Source: a bacterium UBP9_UBA1432
GTDB taxonomy: Bacteria; Vulcanimicrobiota; Xenobia; Xenobiales; Xenobiaceae
Assembly (NCBI GenBank): GCA_002329445.1
Contig: DCTU01000191.1
Coordinates: 1 to 10,286, forward strand
Reading direction: 5' to 3'
DNA: 10,286 nt
The notes beneath the pieces were generated by a model. The model was not told the origin of the DNA and made no database searches. It saw only the letters and a list, made by a program, of their open reading frames with translations. How positions within the stretch are numbered: the first letter of the stretch is position 1; each line of letters opens with the position of its first letter. Below, piece after piece: positions 5,187-10,286 of the stretch. A program made the position numbers and the translations under genes.

Positions 5187-6641
5187 ATGAGCGAATCCTG
5201 CCGCTTCCCACCTGATTTCGTCTGGGGGACGGCCACCGCCGCCCTGCAGATCGAGGGGGCCACCGACCTGGACGGCCGAGGGCCGTCGATCTGGGATGAC
5301 TTCTGCCGGCGCTTTCCCGAACGGATCCACGAGCGCAGTCATCCCGAAGTCGCCTGCGACCATTACCACCGTTGGGCCGAGGACGTCGGCTGGATGAAGC
5401 GCCTGGGCCACTCGGGCTACCGCTTCTCGTTGTCCTGGCCCCGGTTGCTGCCCCAAGGGAAGGGCGCCGTCAACCAGGCCGGACTGGACTTCTACGACCG
5501 GCTCGTGGATGGGCTGCTCGAGCAGGGGATCGCCCCCAACGTGACGCTGTACCACTGGGATCTGCCGCTGGACCTGCAGAGCTGGGAGAACCCCGAGATC
5601 CTGCAGGCCTGGTTGGAGTATGCCGAGTTGTGCTTCCGGCACTTCGGCGATCGGGTCAAGCTGTGGTCCACCCTGAACGAGCCGGGCTGGTCCACCATGC
5701 ACGGCTATTTGACGGGTCTGCATCCCCCCTGCCAGCGGGATCCCCGCCGAGCCATGCAGGTGACCCACAACCTGCTCTGGGCCCACTCCCGGGCGGTGGC
5801 GCTGTACCATCGGATCTGGGGGAGGCCGGAGCCAGGTCTTGGGATCGGCATCGCCTTGAACCTCTCGCCGGTCCATCCCGCCAGCGACTCGCCCCAGGAT
5901 GCCGACGCGGCCCGCCTGGCAGACGGGCTCCTGAACCGGTGGTTCCTGGAACCCGTCCTGCTGGGGCGCTACCCCGAAGAGGTGCTGGAGTTCCTCCGGG
6001 CCTGCGGTTCCGCTCCACACGGGGACCTGGACTTCGCCGAACCCGTCTCGTCGGGGGCCTCTGAGGGAGGCTCCATCCCGACCGTCGACTGGCTGGGCGT
6101 GAACTACTACCTGCCCCACCACGCCACGGCCGACGCTCCCACCACCGACTTCCACCTGAACATCTCGGGGGACCCGCAGGAGGCCTCGCGCTTCTCGATC
6201 CAGGGGCTCTTCCGCTTCGTCCAGAATCCGCGCGGACGCTACACGGACTGGAACTGGGAGGTCGATCCCGATTCGCTGCACGAGATCCTGCTCCGGATCC
6301 GGGACCTGCGTCGCCTGCCCGTCTACGTGACCGAGAACGGGATCGGGCTGCCCGACCGATTGTGCGAGGGGCAGGTGGAGGACTCGTCGCGGATCGCCTA
6401 CGTCACCGGGCACCTGCGGGCCGTGCACCGGGCCATGCAGGAGGGGGTGGACGTCCGGGGCTACTACATGTGGTCCCTGATGGACAACTTCTCGTGGCTG
6501 AACGGCTATCGCAAGCGCTACGGTCTGCTGTACGTGGACCGCCAGACCCTGCAGCGCACCCCCAAGCGCAGCGCCTCATGGTTTGCGGAATTGGCCCGAA
6601 CCGGCGTGCTGCAGGTTCAGGAGCCGGCTTCCCCGTCCTGA
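5187..6641 (+). CDS. Glycoside hydrolase family 1, candidate 6-phospho-beta-glycosidase
   Basis: This 484-aa enzyme is complete for GH1 (usually 440-490 aa), with no signal peptide, so it is probably cytoplasmic. It opens 'FPPDFVWGTATAALQIEGA' with Gln21 of the -1 subsite. 'LYHWDLPLDLQ' gives His123 and Trp124. The acid/base is Glu165 in 'TLNEPG', and the nucleophile is Glu383 in 'YVTENGIGLPD'. Beta-glucosidases have Glu in 'DNFEW', contacting the sugar O4/O6. Here the motif is 'DNFSWLNGYRKRYG', with Ser436, Trp437, Lys443 and Tyr445. The spacing is the same as Ser428, Trp429, Lys435 and Tyr437 of Lactococcus LacG, which bind the 6-phosphate and the galactose moiety. The fold and retaining mechanism are certain. 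The phospho-sugar substrate is inference, and no PTS transporter lies in the window to supply it. The ATG fits the family N-terminus; no well-spaced ribosome site precedes it. Confidence 0.93.
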   Translation: MSESCRFPPDFVWGTATAALQIEGATDLDGRGPSIWDDFCRRFPERIHERSHPEVACDHYHRWAEDVGWMKRLGHSGYRFSLSWPRLLPQGKGAVNQAGLDFYDRLVDGLLEQGIAPNVTLYHWDLPLDLQSWENPEILQAWLEYAELCFRHFGDRVKLWSTLNEPGWSTMHGYLTGLHPPCQRDPRRAMQVTHNLLWAHSRAVALYHRIWGRPEPGLGIGIALNLSPVHPASDSPQDADAARLADGLLNRWFLEPVLLGRYPEEVLEFLRACGSAPHGDLDFAEPVSSGASEGGSIPTVDWLGVNYYLPHHATADAPTTDFHLNISGDPQEASRFSIQGLFRFVQNPRGRYTDWNWEVDPDSLHEILLRIRDLRRLPVYVTENGIGLPDRLCEGQVEDSSRIAYVTGHLRAVHRAMQEGVDVRGYYMWSLMDNFSWLNGYRKRYGLLYVDRQTLQRTPKRSASWFAELARTGVLQVQEPASPS

Positions 6642-6658
6642 CGGTTTGACGGACCGTC
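6640..6658 (+). terminator. Weak hairpin at the end of the GH1 gene
   Basis: GACGGT and ACCGTC pair around a 7-nt loop, starting within the stop codon. No T-tract follows, so it is at best a weak or Rho-assisted end. The rest of the 169-bp gap to the PDZ gene contains only the candidate promoter listed next. Confidence 0.2.
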
Positions 6659-6773
6659 CACCCAAGCGCCCCCGCGTGCCGGGTCTGCGGCTTCGTCCTC
6701 CGTCAGGTATTGCCACAGTCCTCGGAGGGGCTGCTTCGGAACCCGTGTCGGTGCGTGCGAGATGAATATCATC

Positions 6774-6803
6774 TTGCCGCCTCCGCTTCACGGGTGCGAC
6801 AAT
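6774..6803 (+). promoter_or_regulatory. Candidate promoter of the PDZ gene
   Basis: TTGCCG (6774-6779) and GACAAT (6798-6803) are 18 nt apart, each 4/6 to the sigma-70 consensus. Transcription would begin near 6810, at or next to the GTG start codon at 6811, implying a leaderless mRNA. This agrees with the lack of any Shine-Dalgarno before the GTG. Confidence 0.3.
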
Positions 6804-6810
6804 AGTCCAC

Positions 6811-7245
6811 GTGGAACGTAGCAGCCCTCTCCCTTCAGGTGCAGCCAGATTCCGTCGGGCCGTCCTTGTCGCTTCCCTGGCCACGGCCGCAGTGGTGGGG
6901 ATCCTGCTGGTCGTCTGGAGTGAGGTCCGCCTGGCCGAAGACCTCGCTTTTCGAGACTCTGTTGAGTCCGCACTGGGACTTGAGATCGGCACGCCCTATC
7001 GACACGGGCTGGAGGTCATGGAAGTCAGCCGAACGGTTCCGGGCGGTGTTGCGGACAGAGCGGGGTTTCGCCCCGGAGACCTCCTCGAAGAGGAATCCCA
7101 TTCGGTCCAACGGTTCCTGGATCGGGTCGTCAGTCGTCAGGGGGAGAGCCTTGTCGTGCCTGTGCTGCGAAACGGACATCGAACCACAGTGCTTCTGAGG
7201 GTACCTTTGATGCCGTCGCTCAAGAGGGATTCAGGCCGATTCTGA
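6811..7245 (+). CDS. Small membrane-anchored PDZ-domain protein
   Basis: This 144-aa protein has an Arg-containing N-terminus (RFRR at 13-16) and then one hydrophobic helix (about 17-36), consistent with an inner-membrane anchor and the rest outside the cytoplasm. After a linker, residues about 66-131 read as a PDZ-like domain: 'GLEVMEVSRTVPGGVADRAGFRPGDLL', with the usual 'PA..AG...GD' pattern (here PGGVADRAGFRPGD), then 'ESLVVPVLRNGHRTTVLLRV' as its last strands. There is no protease or secretion domain; compare HtrA or GspC, where PDZ domains are fused to larger parts. The upstream frame closes at a TGA at 6763, so GTG at 6811 is the first possible start. Codon use is looser than in neighbours: by hand count about 52 of 144 codons end in A or T. 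The partner is unknown. Confidence 0.7.
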   Translation: MERSSPLPSGAARFRRAVLVASLATAAVVGILLVVWSEVRLAEDLAFRDSVESALGLEIGTPYRHGLEVMEVSRTVPGGVADRAGFRPGDLLEEESHSVQRFLDRVVSRQGESLVVPVLRNGHRTTVLLRVPLMPSLKRDSGRF

Positions 7246-7300
7246 GCGCACCTTCGCTCCCCCTGGTCTTGGAAGACGGGGGTCCAAGGGACGTCGGGAA

Positions 7301-7341
7301 CCAGCCGGTTGTCGGGGACAGCCGGTGGACCAGCCCGGTCC
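7301..7341. terminator. Hairpin cluster between convergent genes
   Basis: CCGGTTGTC (7305-7313), a GGG loop and GACAGCCGG (7317-7325) form a 9-bp stem with one T-G pair. CCA (7301-7303) and TGG (7326-7328) extend it past a bulged G. An overlapping hairpin GGACC / GGTCC occupies 7327-7341. Neither is followed by a T-tract on either strand. The position between the ends of two convergent genes suggests transcript termination or 3'-end protection; it pairs better in the plus-strand transcript. Confidence 0.4.
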
Positions 7342-7351
7342 GGAGGCGCTC

Positions 7352-8431
7352 TCAGTTCCTGGTGAGGTGGGCCTCTTCGGCCACCATGCGGCGCAGCAGG
7401 CTGCCGAACTCGGCTCCCTGGCGGTTGATGAAGGCTTCCTGGCGGTCCGGGCCCTCCAGCAGGATCGAGCCGGCCGTCTCGGTCCGGGCCACGACCTGGG
7501 CCAGCCAGGCGGGCCGCTTCAGGGCGTACAGGGCGGTTCCGAAGAAGTGGTACCAGGCTGCGAAGTTGTCGCCGACCTCCGGGGTGTCGTTGCGGAGGTA
7601 TTCCAGTTTGCGCTGCAGAGGCTGTTCGTCCCGGCGGGGGTCGTAGGGGTCGCGGGCCAGCACGTTCTCGGCGGTCAACAGGGTGGCATACAGGTCACCC
7701 TGGTTCAGGACGTAGCTCTCGCGAAGCAGGTCGGAGGGGGTCACCGAGCGGTCCGGTCGGCGCATCAGCGCCGTCTCCAGGGCAGATTCCTTGCCGGTCA
7801 GGGCGAAGCGCGCGGTCTGCCCCGTGGCCAGCAACAGGAAGAGCTTGCTGGCGGGAACGTCCGGCGTCGGGAAATCCTGGCCGCCGCGCATCCAGTTGCC
7901 CACCCGGCGCCAGAAACCCAGGCGCCGATATTTCTTCGCCTCGGGGGACCATTTGTGCTCGGGCCCGAGGGTCGGGCGGATTCCGGTTTCGCGCACCAGG
8001 TCCTGGAAGTCGCGGCCCAGGGCCTGGACATCGACGGGAGCCTCGCGTCCCACGCGGTGGGGAGGGCGCACGCTGCCGTCCCGCTGGTCCCACTTCTCGC
8101 CCCGCAGGAGATGGCTGAACAGGGCCCCGATCAGTCGCTCGGGGATGCGGTCCAGAAGGCGGATCAGGTGGGCGTCGCCTTCGGGGTCCACCCAGGCCGG
8201 AGAGGTCTGCTGGTAGGTCGGGGTCACCCGGCGAGGCTGACCGGGGACTTCCGGCGGCCGGATCCGCTCGACGCGTTCGGCGAAGGCGGGCGGGCGTGGG
8301 ATCAAGTTCGCCCCGGTCGATTCCGCAGCGAGGGAGTAGCGGTCGACGGGTTCGGGACCCTCGCCGGCAGGTGCGGTCGTGAGCCCGGAACCAGGCAAGG
8401 TTGTGACGGGGGCGGCCTCGCGGATCCTCAT
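7352..8431 (-). CDS. Conserved-looking protein of unknown function, 359 aa
   Basis: I do not recognise this protein. It has no signal peptide and no membrane helix. The first 85 or so residues are rich in Pro, Gly, Thr and Glu and probably disordered ('TLPGSGLTTAPAGEGPEPVD'). From about 87 to the end it looks globular and mostly helical: 'LIRLLDRIPERLIGALFSHLL' (89-109), a basic Trp-rich stretch 'RRLGFWRRVGNWMRGG' (169-184), 'SYVLNQGDLYATLLTAENVLA' (239-259) and 'GDNFAAWYHFFGTALYALKRP' (287-307). The density of aromatic residues in that last motif suggests a structured core. The ATG lies 9 bp after the stop of the exported-protein gene, so the two are probably cotranscribed; GGGA before the ATG is a weak ribosome site. 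The minus-strand frame is preferred over a plus-strand frame because only it has varied, protein-like composition. Confidence 0.7.
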   Translation of the reverse strand: MRIREAAPVTTLPGSGLTTAPAGEGPEPVDRYSLAAESTGANLIPRPPAFAERVERIRPPEVPGQPRRVTPTYQQTSPAWVDPEGDAHLIRLLDRIPERLIGALFSHLLRGEKWDQRDGSVRPPHRVGREAPVDVQALGRDFQDLVRETGIRPTLGPEHKWSPEAKKYRRLGFWRRVGNWMRGGQDFPTPDVPASKLFLLLATGQTARFALTGKESALETALMRRPDRSVTPSDLLRESYVLNQGDLYATLLTAENVLARDPYDPRRDEQPLQRKLEYLRNDTPEVGDNFAAWYHFFGTALYALKRPAWLAQVVARTETAGSILLEGPDRQEAFINRQGAEFGSLLRRMVAEEAHLTRN

Positions 8432-8440
8432 GATCCCAGG

Positions 8441-9496
8441 CTACTCCCGAGATGCTGAAAGGTTTCGGAAAACTCCGGCCTCAGGGACGGGCGTGGGCGT
8501 CGGAGGCACCACCACCAGGCAGTCCTGGGCTACCGCCACGACGAACTCGTGGTTCACTGGAACGACGGCGTTGCGGCCGTGCACGGCCAGCCCCACCAGA
8601 GGGACCACCGCCGAGATCCCCAGGCTGATCACGTGATTGCCGCTGCCCGAGGTGGCCGAGGAGAGGCGCAGGGGGATCGGCCGTCCGTCCACGCCCTGGA
8701 CGCTCTCGATCCCCAGGACCAGGACGCCTCCGTGGTTGGCCGCCGCCGCTTCGCGCGCCAGCAGCACCGTGCCCGTCGCCGGGGCCCCGGCCGCCACCAG
8801 GGACTGCCCGTTCAGGACCAGTTCCTGGGAGGTGACGAAGGGCACGGCGTCCCCCGTCACCACCTGGTCGGAGACAATCTCCGAGGCGGGTCGGAGGCTG
8901 ACGGGGGTTCCCGCAACCAGCCGGACCGGCGTTCCCGGGAGGCCCTTGGGAGGGGTCAGGGGCGCCGCGACGACCTTGTGCGAGGTTCCGGCGGAGGTGA
9001 CCAGGAAGTCCTGCCGTGCCGCGGTCCACGCTTCCAGTGTGCGCTGGGAGGAGAGCCTTCCGTTGCGCCCCTTGGGGAAGACCGGCTCGCTCAGGTCCAT
9101 GCACTCGGCGGGGACCAGGCCAGCCAGGCCCTTGTCGCGGGCGGGGCGCACACGCAGGGGAATCCAGGTGCCATCGACGGCGGCCACGTCCTCCACCTGG
9201 ACCAGGAGTTCGCCTCGGCCTCCTACCCGGGCCGCGCGGGAGTAGACAGCCACCCCGCGCGCGGGGGCCTCGCTGGCCACCACGGGGATTCCCTTCACCA
9301 GCACGGGGCGGGTCACCCGGAAGTGGACCAGGTCCCCGCTCTTCAGCGAGCCTGAGTCGACATCCTGGACCACGGCGATCTCCAGGGGAGTCCCCGATTC
9401 GAGGGTCAACCGGCTGGTGGGCTTCGGCGACGAGTTGGCCGAGCCGAGCAGGCACAGTCCGAAGAGTGCGAGCAGGACGAGTCTTCCGGGTTTCAT
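8441..9496 (-). CDS. Exported protein with two tandem copies of a beta-rich domain
   Basis: This 351-aa protein starts with a typical signal peptide (MKPGRLVLLALFGLCLLGSA), with likely cleavage after Ala20. Cys15 is preceded by Leu, so it is not a lipobox. Two homologous domains follow, at about 30-117 and 192-278. Both share in order 'GTP' (35-37; 196-198), 'GD.V.F' (54-59; 215-220), 'APA.G' (77-81; 238-242), 'VDG' (107-109; 269-271) and 'IPLR' (112-115; 274-277). After copy 2 a mildly hydrophobic stretch (about 289-325) precedes a Pro-rich tail, 'PPTPTPVPEAG'. Comparable 'GT.v.v.l...dS...GD.f' domains are known to me only as uncharacterised exported proteins, so no function is claimed. GGAGG lies 4 nt before the ATG. 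It sits 47 bp after the AIM24-like gene and 9 bp before the unknown gene, all on one strand. Confidence 0.8.
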   Translation of the reverse strand: MKPGRLVLLALFGLCLLGSANSSPKPTSRLTLESGTPLEIAVVQDVDSGSLKSGDLVHFRVTRPVLVKGIPVVASEAPARGVAVYSRAARVGGRGELLVQVEDVAAVDGTWIPLRVRPARDKGLAGLVPAECMDLSEPVFPKGRNGRLSSQRTLEAWTAARQDFLVTSAGTSHKVVAAPLTPPKGLPGTPVRLVAGTPVSLRPASEIVSDQVVTGDAVPFVTSQELVLNGQSLVAAGAPATGTVLLAREAAAANHGGVLVLGIESVQGVDGRPIPLRLSSATSGSGNHVISLGISAVVPLVGLAVHGRNAVVPVNHEFVVAVAQDCLVVVPPTPTPVPEAGVFRNLSASRE

Positions 9497-9543
9497 GGGA
9501 CCTCCATCAGGATGGCGTGAGAGGTTGTCCGAGGGCGAATCCC

Positions 9544-10206
9544 TCAGGCCTGGGCCGTCGCCTGGACGAGGGTTCGCTTCAGGCTCTGCAGCAGGACCCG
9601 GCCCGGGCCCACCAGCTCGGTCATGAAGATCCCCTCCCCGCCGAAGAGCATCTTGCGGCAGCCGCCCACGCTGCGGACGTTGTAGTCCACCTGCTGGGAG
9701 AAGGCGGCGAGGTTCCCGTTGCTGACCAGCATCCGCTCGCCTTCCCCCAGGACCCGCTCCATGAAGTCGCCGGCTCCGTGGATGAAGATCTGTCCACGCC
9801 CCGACATCTTCTGCAGGAAGAAGCCGGCTCCCCCGAAGAAGGCGGCTCCGGCGCGGCGGGCGATCGAGACCCCGATGTCGACCTCGCCGACGGCCGCCAG
9901 GAACGAGCCGCGGGTGGCCAGGACGGGTCCGTCATGTTCCAGGTCCCAGGCGGTGATCTTGCCCGCCTGGTTGGCCGAGAGCACGGCTTGAGCGCCTTCG
10001 CGCCGGGCCTGGATGAAGGTCAGGGCCAGGTTCTCGCCGGCCAGCCCCCGCTTGACGGCCCCCTCAAACCCGCCCGGAACCTTCAGGTGCCAGTCCAGTC
10101 CGTCCTCCAGGCTGACGATCGAGCCCCGGGAAGCCCAGCACGATTCGCCTGCTTCGAAGCGCAGGTGGAGGACCTGGGCGATCACCCCGTCGATCTGGTG
10201 TTGCAC
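9544..10206 (-). CDS. AIM24 / TIGR00266 family protein
   Basis: This 220-aa protein begins at a GTG and fits the AIM24 family of beta-sandwich proteins. The ordered landmarks are 'EAGESCWASRGSIVSLEDG' (18-36), 'NLALTFIQARREGAQAVLSA' (59-78), 'GKITAWDLEHDGPVLATRGSFLAAVGEVDIGVS' as adjacent strands (82-114, in pieces) and 'FFGGAGFFLQKMSGRGQIFIHGAGDF' (123-148, in pieces). The family core follows: 'VLGEGERMLVSNGNLAAFS' (152-170) and 'LFGGEGIFMTELVGPG' (187-202). The length is normal. Family members are widespread in bacteria, and the yeast relative is mitochondrial Aim24. Their biochemical role is not established, so none is assigned. There is no signal peptide, so it is probably cytoplasmic. 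It is the first visible gene of a three-gene minus-strand unit. Confidence 0.88.
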   Translation of the reverse strand: MQHQIDGVIAQVLHLRFEAGESCWASRGSIVSLEDGLDWHLKVPGGFEGAVKRGLAGENLALTFIQARREGAQAVLSANQAGKITAWDLEHDGPVLATRGSFLAAVGEVDIGVSIARRAGAAFFGGAGFFLQKMSGRGQIFIHGAGDFMERVLGEGERMLVSNGNLAAFSQQVDYNVRSVGGCRKMLFGGEGIFMTELVGPGRVLLQSLKRTLVQATAQA

Positions 10207-10213
10207 GAGGGAA

Positions 10214-10218
10214 TCCTT
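10214..10218 (-). promoter_or_regulatory. Ribosome binding site of the AIM24-family gene
   Basis: AAGGA on the minus strand lies 7 nt before the GTG at 10204-10206 and supports that start; the next in-frame ATG falls deep within the conserved fold. The remaining upstream bases (10219-10286) contain the inverted repeat CCTGGC / GCCAGG around AGC (10239-10253) but no AT-rich promoter element. Confidence 0.6.
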
Positions 10219-10286
10219 TCGTCTGCCGACCGGGAACCCCTGGCAGCGCCAGGCGCCGGTTGGAGACGGTGCGCCTGCCTCCGACC

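Noticed and set aside
4758..6428. Minus-strand open frame of 556 codons opposite the GH1 gene
   Set aside because: The GH1 gene on the other strand has complete catalytic motifs, and this frame runs through the non-coding palindromes and has no recognisable domain.
7325..8458. Plus-strand open frame of 377 codons opposite the 359-aa gene
   Set aside because: Its composition is Gly/Gln/Ala-rich and repetitive, while the minus-strand frame has varied residues, a 9-bp operon spacing and a plausible start.
8441..9496. Cys15 of the signal peptide as a lipoprotein site
   Set aside because: The residue before Cys is Leu, not Gly, Ala or Ser, so the lipobox is not satisfied.

Overview
This is a GC-rich bacterial window, read on both strands. 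By eye the GC content is well over 60%, and third codon positions are mostly G or C. The prepilin, GspF-type and signal-peptide proteins fit a bacterium that assembles type IV filaments. No gene here fixes the phylum, so I do not name one.

Region 1 (1-3924, minus strand) is one tightly packed operon of the type II secretion / type IV pilus superfamily. Reading down the minus strand it encodes three small prepilin-like proteins (234, 143 and 110 aa). Three consecutive T2SSF/GspF-type inner-membrane platform proteins follow (406 aa, 334 aa, and one cut by the window edge). Every one of the five junctions is a 4-base ATGA stop/start overlap. The third platform gene (1-248) has its first 82 residues in view. 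No ATPase, secretin or major pilin is visible; they may lie beyond the left edge.

Region 2 (4131-4746, minus strand) is a two-gene toxin-antitoxin module. A ribbon-helix-helix antitoxin is followed, with 1 nt between the genes, by a MazF/PemK endoribonuclease toxin. A strong Shine-Dalgarno and a candidate promoter with an overlapping imperfect palindrome precede the antitoxin. The 206 bp between the toxin and the pilin operon hold no gene I can support.

Region 3 (4747-5186) is the only long gene-free stretch. It lies between the divergent antitoxin and glycosidase genes. It carries two near-identical 39-bp palindromes and, between them, three degenerate 22-bp tandem units.

Region 4 (5187-7245, plus strand) holds a complete family 1 glycoside hydrolase. 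Its C-terminal substrate pocket carries the Ser/Trp/Lys/Tyr set typical of 6-phospho-beta-glycosidases rather than the Glu of ordinary beta-glucosidases. It is followed by a small membrane-anchored PDZ protein with a relaxed codon bias, a GTG start and possibly a leaderless transcript.

Region 5 (7352-10206, minus strand) is a probable three-gene unit. Its order is an AIM24/TIGR00266-family protein, an exported protein with two copies of the same domain, and a 359-aa protein I do not recognise. It converges on the PDZ gene across a hairpin-rich 106-bp gap.

The points most worth a second look are the three GspF-type genes in a row, the phospho-sugar signature in the GH1 enzyme, and the palindrome plus tandem-unit structure at 4887-5094.
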